Source of the DNA: Apostichopus japonicus
Taxonomy: Eukaryota > Echinodermata > Holothuroidea > Aspidochirotida > Stichopodidae
Direction of reading: 5' to 3'
DNA length: 64,000 nt
Assembly (NCBI RefSeq): GCF_037975245.1
Contig: NC_092568.1
Location: 35,378,501-35,442,500, forward strand
Shown here: positions 32,473 to 45,100 of the stretch, piece after piece
How positions within the stretch are numbered: position 1 is the first letter of the stretch
Layout of the letters: each line of letters begins with the position of its first letter
Program-made: the position numbers and the translations under genes
Notes under the pieces: generated by a model
Database searches by the model: none
What the model saw: only the letters and a program-made list of their open reading frames with translations
Told to the model about the DNA's origin: nothing

Positions 32473-33065
32473 GTTAACGGCCTGGCATTTCATCATAGTA
32501 GCAGGATCTTCAGAAGGGGACTGAAACAAAAACAGAAGGAATGTAGATGAGACAGACTAGTTAATTGGAGAACTGAACAATGAAAAGACTGTTAACATGT
32601 GAATAATGGGCATTACTTGAGATGAAAGAAAACAGGACTGAAGGGTTGCAGAGGGGTATAAAAAGATAGCGCTTAAGGAATCGAGGCTCTGTCTGGAAGT
32701 CCTGGGTAATCTCACGTATAAGAGGTTGGAAGGACCCCCTCCTAGGTGTCGAAGAGGGTCATACACATTTTATTCAGAGGTAGAGGAGTTAGGAGACAAA
32801 CGGGTAGATGAGTATCGAAAAACATGTGAGTGTGGCTGGACGTGTGTCGTGGAGAGGAGGCGGAGAAGGGATGAGTGGGTGAAAATAATGGGTTAGTTAA
32901 TCCCTTTGGTGATAAGACCATGAGGCTAAATGGTGCAACTTTCCTTGCTTAAGGAGAGCAGTATTCAAGGCACAATCTGCCTGATAAACTTGCTTTATTC
33001 TGTTTTTGTTTCAGTTTAATTCTGAAGATCCTGCTATTAAAGATGGAAATGTCAGATCCTTTAAC
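32473..33065. mobile_element. MITE-like element with about 65-bp inverted ends
   Basis: Sequence at 32473-32536 is the diverged inverse of 32999-33065; shared blocks are CTGTTTTTGTTTCAG, TTCTGAAGATCCTGCTA and GAAATG-CAG. The interior is non-coding. The GAAGATCCTGCTA motif also occurs at 22475-22510 (minus) and 41931-41970 (plus). The superfamily is not clear. Confidence 0.6.
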
Positions 33066-33099
33066 TCTTAAACAGTTATATGAAAACCACCCAGGCATT

Positions 33100-36000
33100 T
33101 TCAGGTAGATAAAGAAGGGTGATCAGTGTACATATCAACAGTAATTATATCTCTCTTTGAATTTTCAGGTTTTAGAATTTCTCTAAAGCAGAAACAAAAT
33201 TATGACCATTCGAAGCTACAGAGATTTCATATTTCCAGCAATATTTGGTTCTGATTAGGTGAAATGGTGTATTGCTTTTATTGTACATGTTACTGCATGG
33301 ATCCTGTCCAGAACCATGTTTAAAAGAAACGTCTTTAGCTTAGTGAAAACAAGGGATTAGGAAGGCATCATTAGGAAGGGATTAGGAAGTGATTCATTGG
33401 ATTAGTAATGAAGATCATGTATGATCCGCTGCCTCATAATGTGTTACTATGGATACCTGGACGTAATGCATATACACAGGGTTGAACTGGGTGAGACATA
33501 CAGGGTACGTACGTGGCGTTTCAGTGAACTTTATTTGTGAGTAGTTAAGTGTAGGTCAGGGAGTCCAAGGGGTTTGAATCAAGCCATTAAGGGATCACAG
33601 GCAATCAGTCCAAGAGGATGATTGTAGATTAACATGTGGCCTGTGTCATTTTGAGTAGTTTAGTGTATGGCAGGGGGCCCAAGGGGTTTGAATCAACCCA
33701 TTAAGGGATCACAGGCAATGAAGATGATTGTAGATTAACATGTGGCCCGTGTCATTTTGAGTGTTTAGAGAATTATGATGGAGGTGTGTTCATTCCTGCT
33801 GACATACCTGCTCATGGAACTGCTACATATTAAACTTCCCCAATCTACTATATAGGTGGAGGGTTAACTGTCAATATCTGACCACTTTCTCGAAAGTCGT
33901 GTGGGATACTGGCACACACTGTAACATATCACTACAGGGTATACAGTGATGCATAAGAAGCTGTTATTGAAGCCACCATAAGAGTAAATCACCAAACAGA
34001 ACTTTACCAAAATGAAGGGAAGGCGTTGATCTTCACCGATAAATTGGAAAAAGGGACCTTAAATTTCAGGTGCATTTGACTTGGAATGAGAAATTGAACC
34101 TAAATGTATGTGGGGCAGAACTCTTCTCTCGATTTTCCTACACCATGCCTTCATCTTTAAGATATTTCTCTATCGTGGAGAAGAAAGTTATGGAAGATCT
34201 TTTTATACCTGCTTTGCAGAAAGAGCCTTCTCACCAAAGTGCTTCCCATCATATCATATTCTGATCATAGCCACTTGTAGTGTCTTTCTTTATATTAATG
34301 TAATTTGCTTCACTCGTCCTTCAAGCTCAAAATCATAATGACAGCAACTTCCACATATCTAATGAATATTTATTAGTTGGTTCACTGATGACTTTGAAGT
34401 TGCTTGTCAACAATTTTTTGTATTCTTTTAACTTTGGATAGGATCACCTCGCTGTGAAAATTGACTTTGGTTTTGTTTTAGACAGTGTTTTATTTTAAGA
34501 TGTAAAACTGAACTTGTTGCTGGATCGGAACTGTGTGTACTTTTGTTCAAGCTGTATAATATTTACAAATAATAGGGGGGTACCCCCTTTATTATAGCTT
34601 AAAAAAAGGTAGTACCTGGTTAATACGACAACTGTTAATCTGAATGTTTAGGTTGCCTAATGTTCAATCCAATGCAACAAGTGCACTTTGGGCAAACTTC
34701 TTACCTTTTGCCATATAAACTTGTGTGACATTTTTTGTGTGACATTTTTGTGTGACATTGGTGGACAGAAGTCAATGGATGTTATTTTCAGGCATCTGGT
34801 GGCTTTCCTTTAACGGTTATGTGGGTATTACCAGATAGTTGGAAAATCAAAGCCAATCACAGTGTAGAGCCTTTTAATCATTTTGAGCACAGGGATCCTA
34901 TTCATGTAAATTATTAATTATTATTCACAATGACAGTATAAATAATTATGTTCATATTAATAATACCTGAATAGTATTTATTTATGAGATAGATGGAGAA
35001 ACAGAAACAAGCAATTTTAACCACATCTTGATTTAAGAAACAAAAACTCATTATTTTGGCAGTCAGTGTTTGTTTGTTGGATTTTGTGTACAAAGATTTA
35101 AAGATTGACAAATTGTCAAATGTAGTGAATCATAACTTAATTGAATCATAACTTAAGAATCAAATAAAATGTCAGATTTTTTGGTTAAGGGTCGGCCGGG
35201 GGGGGGGGGGGGCAGAGCAGGAGGGGTATAATATGTCAAAAGTTTCAAATGCACATACTGCTGAGATGTCTGTATGTGAACAGATATAACATGAGTGTGT
35301 GGTATTTAACTTGAAACATACATTACAAATTATGTCAAGGTATGAAGTGACATAAGTGGGTGCAAATGTATTGGCAACATTTTATGATTCTGAGAGAATA
35401 AGATTTTGAGTACATTTCATATTTTGATTCCGCTGATGTTTTTGAAATCAATTATTAAAGGAGAAAGCAAACCTAACTATCACCGTTGTCCCCTGCAGCA
35501 TTAGAGATACTTACTATGAACAACTTAATACAAAAACAGCTAGGCTAAATTGTATTTCCCTTTGGAAAGATATCATGATCTTAATGGCAACAAAGAGACT
35601 TAAATTTTAAATACGACATAATCAGGGCAATTCTTCTTAGCTTTTCAATCATTCTCTTTATTTACTGTATAATTTATTTCCCTATGTACTGCCTTTTGCA
35701 TATAATGCTCATTCTGACATTAGTGAAGTTCTCAATAGGACCTAATGTTGTTAATTTTCACTTTGAACAGTGTTAAGTGTTAATCTTCAAGTGACATTGC
35801 ACATTAATAGAATGGCAGTCCCCAAGCTTTTCAAACCATGTCCCCCTCCCTCAACCCCCTCCCAGGCTTTTTGGCAGAGTTGTTCATCCCAAGCTTAAGG
35901 TTAAAGGTGATAACTGGGTTTGCTCTGTCTTTAATTAAGTCTGGTGATCATAGAGGCTGATTGTTTTAATAGCATAAAGGATCGTGTGAGTTAATGTTTT

Positions 36001-38380
36001 CGATGATTTGGTGAAAATGAAATCCTGAAAACTATTTTTTGTAAATTTTGTAATTTCTTATCAATATTTCTGGCATATGATTGTCATACTTCTTTCTTCC
36101 ATTCGTAGTCTCACCAATGCATACTGTGATTGCCGGTTGCATGGCTGTTATAGCTAGATCGCAAGTGCAGAGATTTCATTTTCACGGAATTGTCATCGCT
36201 AATGTCATGTACAATGTCCCATGTAAAATGTCCCATGTACTGATTGTTGGAGCTACTTTCAACTGTATGTTACTGGGATTTCACTTGTCAAGGGAAACTG
36301 CTAATGTTAAATTTGGTCAGTTGTCTACCCACCGTGGTTATAGTGCAAAATTATGAAAGGTATCTTGCTTTCAATGGTAAGGCTTAAAAATATCAGGACA
36401 GATAGCATGATATTGTTTTATGGTCCAAATGCTTTTTTGTCACCCAAAATGAAAGGAAAGGACAATTCTGATTTTTGTAGACTATGGCAACCCAAATGTG
36501 GCGACATCAACATCATTTGCATATATCATTTAAAAATTTATATGTATTTATATATATAAAAATATATATATAGATATATAAATATATATATATATATATT
36601 AAGCACTAGAGGCTTTGTGATATCATTTTTGGAGTTGCTGTAGTCTTCAGTATATCAAGGAACATTGAAAGTAAAAGATAACTGAATCAAATTTTCTCAG
36701 AGCTCTGTAAAGGGGGAGACTCACAGGCATCACTATGACATTACAAACATCTCTTTGGTTATAATGGTTGCATATGTTCCTAGAGCTTAATGTGTTTTAC
36801 CATATACATTGAAAACTGAGGCTTTTGTTTTAAATGTATAGACATTATTGCTTTTTTAATGAAATAACATTTCTTTTGAAATGCAAACCTGCTCTGATGA
36901 GAAGTTGTTTTGTTCATGGCGGTCTCTCACATTATTCTATCTTGTTTTCCCTTTGTGGTTTGACTATCGTTTTGATCAATAATAGAGGTGTACTAAAAGT
37001 ATTGTAGTTCTATTCTGATTTTTATAATGTATCTCTCTTTCAGCCTCCACCTCCCCTGGCCCCACCCCTGGGATAGGGTTGCAACAGGAGGGTCAATTGC
37101 ATCCCATGGGAAGCAAAGGCAATATACAAATGGAGGGAGGCAGCGAGGATGGGTGGGGTGATATACTTGAAACTTAAGGACATTCCAAAAACAAAACAAA
37201 AAAAATTTATATACCAATGAATATTGAAAGAAAGCCCTTTCCCAAAGCAAAGGCTATGTCTTTTTCAATGGACATCCGCTTTTCTGCACAGAAAACATCT
37301 GTTATATCATCATGAATGCTTTACTAAAGATACCGAGTATGCCCAACGTATTCTTTGGGTCTCCTAGACTGTGTACCACAATATGCATCAGATGAGTGAG
37401 AAAGGACCATCTCAGACATTGTGGCAGCTGTTAAATCGTCGCTTCATATCTAAATGGTTTTATGACACTTCTAAGTGATACCCATGCTCTTGATCTACCC
37501 CAAAAGTATCAAAAAATGATATATTTTTTATTTTACAAATAACTTTGTACGTTAAGTATTGTTCTGTCAAACATGACTTTTACCAATACATTATATCTAT
37601 TTTCATCCATCACTAAACACATGTGTTTTTAACTTATATCAGAATATGTCTAAACTTTCAAGTACAAGTTTAATTTACAAGTATCAGCATAGTTGACAAA
37701 ATTTAGGGATTTGAAATCCTTCTACCATTTGTATACCACCATTACTGCCTGTGGGTTGGTTTACCCATATTATATATGTCTTCCAATCCTCTTTGATGTC
37801 AAAGTATGAGGTTTTGACTACCAATACATATATTTACATTCTATAAGAATGAGATTACTTGATCAATTTGAAATTTGTCTACATTTCAATCAAACCATAT
37901 AATTTATTTACCAGTATTAGGTCTGCCTAGCTACTTATAAAGCATGCACTTTTTTTACCAGTATTTGATTGTTTACTTTTCATCCAGCCCTAACAAGGAG
38001 ACAGCATCCAGCTGAAGGGGGGGGGGTGGGGGAAGAGAGGGCGAACTACAGTCCTGGGGCTTTGAGTCAAGTAGGGAGCTCAGTAAAATATGGGATAAAG
38101 AACAATGTATTCTCATTTTCATAATATATTGAATGAATCATAAAGGCTCCACAAAAAGGGGCAGGGGAGGCAACCGTTAGGTTACCAACATAAACCCTGT
38201 CTAACTTCTAAGCCATGAGCTTTGACCAATATGACATCTAACACACCATCTTATCAAGTATTAGACATTGTTTACTAATACCTGTAATACAAATGTCTAG
38301 CTTCTAATCAAGAATGCTCCTAGGTTTCCGATAGAAACAAGTCTACCATCTGCCGAAAGCAAAGGTTTTCTTTGAGATAT
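33100..38380. other. Intergenic region between TRMT5 and MNAT1, no recognised gene
   Basis: Tail-to-tail spacer between the two genes. It contains a two-copy tandem duplication at 33538-33765 (period about 117 bp, including GGGATCACAGGCAAT), a G-run at 35199-35212, and TA repeats at 36541-36600. The longest open frames (about 90 codons near 36081) show no domain and no good splice or start context. Confidence 0.5.
33538..33765. repeat. Two-copy tandem duplication, period about 117 bp
   Basis: Each copy runs from TTTGAGTAGTT or GTGAGTAGTT through AAGGGGTTTGAATCAA and GATTGTAGATTAACATGTGG. The second copy lacks a few bases. Confidence 0.85.
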
Positions 38381-38384
38381 TTGC

Positions 38385-38730
38385 ATGCAACCTGCTTACA
38401 GCTTTTAGATATTTACCAATATAAGGTCTGTCCACCCTCTCATAAAGCATGCACTTAGCTTACAGTTATTAGATATTTACCAATATAAGGTCTGTCCACC
38501 CTCTCAAAAAGCATGCACCCGGCTTACAGCTATTACATATTTACTGATATAAGGTCTGTTTACCCTCTCATAAAGCATGCACCCGGCTAACAGCTATTAG
38601 ATATTTACTGATATAAGGTCCGTCCACCCTCTCATAAAGCATGCACCCGGCTTACAGCTATTAGATATTTACCAATATAAGGTCTGTCCACCCTCTCATA
38701 AAGCATGCACCTGGCTTACAGCTATTAGAT
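38385..38730. repeat. 64-bp tandem array, about five copies
   Basis: The unit includes GCATGCACCCGGCTTACAGC, TATTAGATATTTACC and AATATAAGGTCTGTCCACCC, repeating every 64 bases. It lies about 400 bases beyond the end of MNAT1. Confidence 0.9.
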
Positions 38731-38961
38731 AATAAATCTACCTATTGTCCAGCAAAAGTGGAGGCTACCAATATAAAAGGTGTCTACTTTGTGATTCAAA
38801 GCAGAAGCTTTGTTTTTAATGCCAATACAAAATGATTTACATGAGATTTATTTACAAATATCGTATCTGTCTCGGCAGCTGCGATTGCCTCGGTTTCTGA
38901 TAAGTACTTCACATTTGGCTGTATATCTACATAACTCTCTCAATCAATGCAAGTGCTGTCT

Positions 38962-38967
38962 TTTATT
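38962..38967 (-). terminator. Candidate MNAT1 polyadenylation signal
   Basis: AATAAA on the minus strand about 155 bases after the MNAT1 stop codon, the nearest canonical signal. Inference from position. Confidence 0.45.
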
Positions 38968-39121
38968 CAGCCCTAGTACTGTTTAAGACAGTTAAACTAT
39001 CTTTTTTCTATACACATCCTCCATCCTATTCTCCACAGTCCATACTCGCTCTATAAATTTCTTCCAGTGTAACATCATGATCGCTTCCGTTCATGGCAGG
39101 CTTAATAAAGGAGGAGGGGGG

Positions 39122-42100
39122 TTATCTGTGTTCCACTTGTGGCCGATGGGGGAAGAAAAATAATCCTGACAACGCCTCTTGAAGGGCCCGATGACATGCC
39201 ATGACATGTGTAAATCCACCAGCCATACTTTGAGGTGAAGATGGTCTCACATGTTGAGTAAATCTACAACAACAAAAAAGATATTGAAGAATTTTGGGGG
39301 AAATCATATAGAAAAGGTATTTTCACTTTAAAGATTTTCTCGTAAAGTATTGTAAAATCTACAGTTTTCATCAAAGAGATTCTGGTTATATTGCCACATT
39401 CCAAATGAATTGGAACTTCCCTGCAATTTTCAGAACAGTAAATATGAAACATCTCGGGGAAACACTGAAATATCGTTGAATTTCAATTTCATGCCTAGGA
39501 GAAACACAATTTCCAGAATTGAAAATAAAGTTTTCATATTGCATTATAAACTACATGCAAAAATAGAGAGACAGCATGGAGATTATGTAGAGAGATTGAA
39601 ACAATCAATTAATCTCTATTTAGAAACCAAACACTTTGTAGTCTATCATGCCGGGGGGGGGGGGGGGGGGGGTGTAGGCAGCTTCCAAAAAGTGGGGGGG
39701 GCAAAACATCAGAGGGGCACTTTCTCATTCCACAACCACCACTCATTATGCTATAAACCGATACACACCGGCCATATCAGGTTAAGTATATATGATGTGT
39801 TAGTATGCTATCAATATTATTATGGTTCACAGGAATAAATTAAATAAAATATTAAAATTAACAAAGGCTTAAGTTATCCAAATGAGTTCTTCATCAAATG
39901 GCACAATTTATTTGCCAATAAGGCACATTTGCTATTTTGGAAAAAAGTGAGGGGCACGTGCCCCCAGTGCCCCCCGGCTCCTACCCCCTGAGTCTATGAA
40001 ATTATGATGGGAGAGGGAGATGCACTTCTTAATCAGTATTTCATTACTACAGTCATGTTGCTCATCTTATAAGGGTGCTGACCTGCTCATACACACCTGT
40101 GAGCTGTAGACAACATTTAAAACATCCATCACTCTCTGAAAATATTTCTATATGTAGCCATGTCACATCTTTGCCATCACACCTTCAACATGACAACACA
40201 CATTCACCATGACACCACACCTTCCCCATGACACCACAATCTTGCAGAAACACCGCACCCTCACTATGACATTGCACCTTCCTAAGGATACCACACCTTC
40301 CCTGTGACATCTAAGCCATTTAATGACACCACACCTTCCCCATGACACCACAATCTTGCAGAAACACCGCACCCTCACCTTGACAGCACACTTTCCCAAG
40401 GATACCACACCTTCCCTGTGACAAATAAGCCACATACTGAAACCACACGCTCACCATAAAACCCAATTATTCAGCATGTATATATATGCTAGTTATATGT
40501 TAACTGAATATCATATGGTATTAGAAACTAGGGAAGGAAAGGTCATTTCTATGTCAAATCAACATAATCCCTACCAGTGAACGGTTGGGTTTGTAACATT
40601 GCATCTCCTCAGCGAGGGTATTAACATTTATCCTCCGAGTCTGAAATAACTTTCACAGCAGATGCAGCTAAGTCCAGTCAAGTAATTTGCATATCAGAAA
40701 CCTCTCGGCAGGCGCGATCATGGCTAATTACCAGCTAACAGCACCACTTTGGGGTAGCCCCCCCCCCAAAAATATTCATATCCTTTATAGAAAATTAAAA
40801 CACTAGTTAATTGAGTGACAAAAGGCTTGACTTTAGAGAGTGCAGGGGTCTTGCATAATTTTCAGTAATCAAGCAATATCAGCTGCTGAAACTCGTACGG
40901 ACGAGACTATGGGCCGAGAAGACTTGTCTAGCTCACCCTTTCGAATCAAGATCTTCTAACATTGGAGCACCGGGTCCAAAAGTATTTATCTCCCGGCAGA
41001 TGTACTCGTAAGTGAGCTCTTGCACCTGTGGAGCTGGAAGGAACGTCTCACCGAAGCTGGAACCCTACAGAGGAAGAAATTACGACGAGATCATAGACTG
41101 ACACTGTGAATCGGCAAGTGAGCGAAAATGTAACCAATGTAGAAATTCATCCATTTATTGCCTTGACATATCTCATACAGACTGAACCCCTATTACTACT
41201 ATCTACATTTTCTTTCTCACTTTACACTTCTTACACAGTTTACATAAATATGATTTGCCTTAGTCGAAGATGACTTACCACTTTAACCTTTCCTATAGTA
41301 ATTCTAACATCATTTGACTGATGGCTAGCGATCACTTCATCGGCTGGTGCGTCCGACGCCATCTGGAATCGAAAAACAACAAGATGAAACCTTACATTAT
41401 GCAACATACTGGCATTGACCGAAGCAACATTTTGAGACATGTCAGTTTATGGAAACATTTGTGGAAACATTACCTCGTACTTCATGCACGCTGTTTACGA
41501 AACTTGGAACCTCCTCTTTTACTTCCTTGTTGTGTGAGGTTAGGGGGAGGCAGGGGTAGGGGTAATGGGGGGAAAGGGGCTGGGTGCAATATAGTAACAG
41601 TATGGCTAATATTAAGTCACTTCCGAAAATCAATCCAAACCACCTTTAACTGATTGTTTAGTGCGGTGTAGGAAAATTATTATTTTCTTCAGAGGACTAC
41701 TCATAATCTTTACTTTCTATCATAACATAAGAGTAATTCAACACTTGCACTTCAGTTATATTACCTATGGGAAATGGACAAAGTGTTTGACTTGTACAAA
41801 AGCTTTCTACTCTCCATCCCTTGTCTACTAATCCCCGTACATGTATCTCATTGTGTTCACCGTGCTCATTAACCTGTCTGTATTCTGTGCGTGTTTTTGT
41901 CCCTTCTGTTACTGTTTCTTGTCATTTAGCCTCTGAAGAAGATCCTGCTAGGATCGAAATGTCAGGCCAACTTACTTTTACACATTTTACAAAAGATATT
42001 AAGAGTTAACAAGGGCATAGACTTCACTATTGACTATTCTATCCATTATTCTTGCTTCTCTTTATCATTTCTGGTCTTTCATTTTTCTCTCCAAATTATC

Positions 42101-45100
42101 CATTCACTGCATCAAGTAATTTCTTCCACCCAAAGACCAAAACAATCCCCTGATAATCATGACTAAACATCCATCATTAACCAGCTAATTTTATAAACAC
42201 ATTTTTTTAACTTATTACACTTAATAGCTGGTATAACCTAGCAGAAGTCTTATACAAAATGGTCAAAGCTGATGCACAAATGCAAAGATACATGGTGGGT
42301 TGTGTACTTCCCGATACCTTAGTACTGGCCGTATTCTACGATAAGCAAGATTTCATATATATATATCTCTGAATTATTACGAAACTTTGATCACGTAAGC
42401 GATTCATTGTACACCGACCCTTCCACACGTTTTTATGGTTGTTTTCAAAGTGACGGCACCTTTACCAGTTCATCTAACAAAGATATTGAAATGGGTTTCA
42501 AAGTGACAGAATCTTTACCAGTTCATCTAACAAAGATTCCTTATTCCGGATCTTCTCATTCTCAATCTTTTTCTCTAAGAACAAAAGTTCTGTTCTCCTC
42601 TCCTCATCTTCGTTCCTCTCTTCCCTCAGTATGCTATTGATGAAAAGTATATCCTTGCTCTGCCAAAAAAAAACACACAAAAAAAAATCAAAATTACAAG
42701 ATTTCATAATTCACTAATAAATGCATCACTCAAACACTTAAATCTTAACTTGTAGAGTATGTAAAGTGACATAGAGTAAAACAAGCCTTCCAACCAAATG
42801 AACGCAAGACGATTGTGAAGTTTTCTCACCAGCTATAACTATAACCAGCTGTCACACCCCCCCCCCCCCCTGCACACACACACAGCTCTGTTTTACTTAC
42901 AGACTGAGGACCCCATTGTTTTTCCGTTATTCCAATCCACGTACCCTAACCGATACCCCTGAAGAATAGAATTCTTCTGAGGACATGTTGATTCTTTTGA
43001 ACTGACCTCTAGGGACTTGGAATTCCTTTGTGGGAGCCCTCAGTCAGAATTCAAAACAAGTGCACACACCCCTCCTCCAACACACGCACGCACACACGGA
43101 CAAGGAAAACTTGGAAAGGATGTATTTCATTATGCTTGTAAGCTCTTTGAGGTCATGATAAAGAGAAGTAGTTAAACCAAACTTTTTTAAGTTTTATTTT
43201 TGCCCGAGGGATAAAACGGTAAATAGTAATGTACTGCAACAGCTCGACCTTGTCTTTTCTTCTCAAGCTCAATAAATATCTCTCTCACCTGTCTGAGTTT
43301 ATTTCTTTGTATTAGATCCTTGTTATCTCTCTTATAGGATTCCACTTTCTTCTTTGTGGCTTCCACATCGATTCCATTCGAAAGATTAAAAACTGCACGG
43401 GAAATATGTGAACAAAAAATATAAGCACCGGATTTCACAAAACTTTGTTAGTTGCCTGATAGGAGTGATCAATTTATCATCCCCCGTAGACAGGTACATC
43501 TGGTAAATATTTGGACAACATTTACATAACTTCCCAATATGGATGTGGAGCTGAGTACTTTTCTTATCGGGAAATTGCATTTATTACTCATGCATCAGGA
43601 AATTACAGCATGCAAGATGTACCTTCCGATGGGTATTAAGTCCTGAAAAGAATCTTAATTCTACCTTCTTCTGTTTCCCTTCAGTCCCCTGTTCCACACA
43701 TCCCCCATCCACTGCCCCACCCCCCCTTACCCACACAACCTTTCAGCCTATTGCATTAAGAAATATTTAACCATTTTGATGTATAGATGCTACAGAGACA
43801 TGATATTTCATTTCATTGCACAAACTTCTCTTTGCTTTAAAATGAATCAATTTTGAGCATGAATGACTGGCTTCCTAGAATGACAAGAACAGTACTTACT
43901 TATAGATTCCACCATCTCCAGATAATCATTGAAGTCATCGAGTGTTTCAAAGTCTTCTTCTTGTTTGTTGAAGCTATCAAGAAACAAGATTATTCCGAAT
44001 AAAAAGTTTTTGAGCAAAATTAACGTCAAGCATCATCCACCAGATAATGCTCATAAATGCTATAAACAAAAGTAACAGATAATTAGAATTAAAGAGTCAA
44101 TAATAAATTTTCCAGTGAATGTAAATTGGTTTGATTGGTAAATTGGGAATGCATTTTGGTTTTAGAGTTTTGTGTATGGTATTTGAATTAATTTAACTTA
44201 CGGCAGTTGTGTAACTGAAATTTACACCAGCCCATACATTTGAATGTTATTTTGACATTTAATTGGCTTGCAGTCGATAAATAAAGTGTGGGTTTGTGTT
44301 TGCCCTTTGAGATATACTGTAACTGCAGTATACCTTCCTGGATGAATTCAACTTTTTGGAGTAGGTACCCGATGGTGATCATGTGAGTGTACGCTCCCTA
44401 GGGTAGCGAAAGAGGCATTTACGTTAGGTCATCACCGAAACAAGCTTGCAGGTGTTTTCCATCAACCACCCTATCCATTCTCTCTGCCCACCCCACCCCA
44501 ACCCCTTTCACCAACTCCTAGCCAAATTTATTAATCAACACAAAATGCATTGTTTACTAGAAATAGTAATATTATTTATTATAGTCTACACTCAAGGTAA
44601 AGTAGCTTTAAAAAGTTTCTATCCCAGATGAAGATTGAAAATGAGCTGAGATCAGAGTCTGAATGGCTCTCCTTGTAGAAAACAAACCCCATTTGTGAGA
44701 AAATGAACGCGGTACTTATTTTTGGGAATTCTTGGTAGCAACATCAGTCGGTGTCAAACACAACCTCCTTCCAGAGTAAACAAAAACAGCAAAAATATCA
44801 ACAAAGCAAGTCACGGATAACCTCTCCCTGTTCGGCACTTCAAATGATTAGAAAATTACCAAACGGCCCTTGATTACAACAAAAATCCTGTGAACCAAAG
44901 ACCACTTGAACACAGCCTGGTTCTGCAAATGTTAATTCCACCCTTGCTCCAAGATGTTGTTAAATCAAGACTACTCCACATTGCAATTAGGGAAAGAAAA
45001 TTTGGTGCTAAAATTGTTGATATCTTAAAAGACAATGAGGCCGGCAACCTCTGTACTTTTTGGACAAGAAGGAAACTTTCTACCATACCATTTATACCCC

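Noticed and set aside
38385-38730. CRISPR-like regular array
   Set aside because: The whole 64-bp unit is repeated; there are no unique spacers, and the host is eukaryotic.
40163-40435. 90-codon minus frame with repeated [12 protein letters not shown]-like units
   Set aside because: It is a translation of the 114-bp tandem duplication in an MNAT1 intron.
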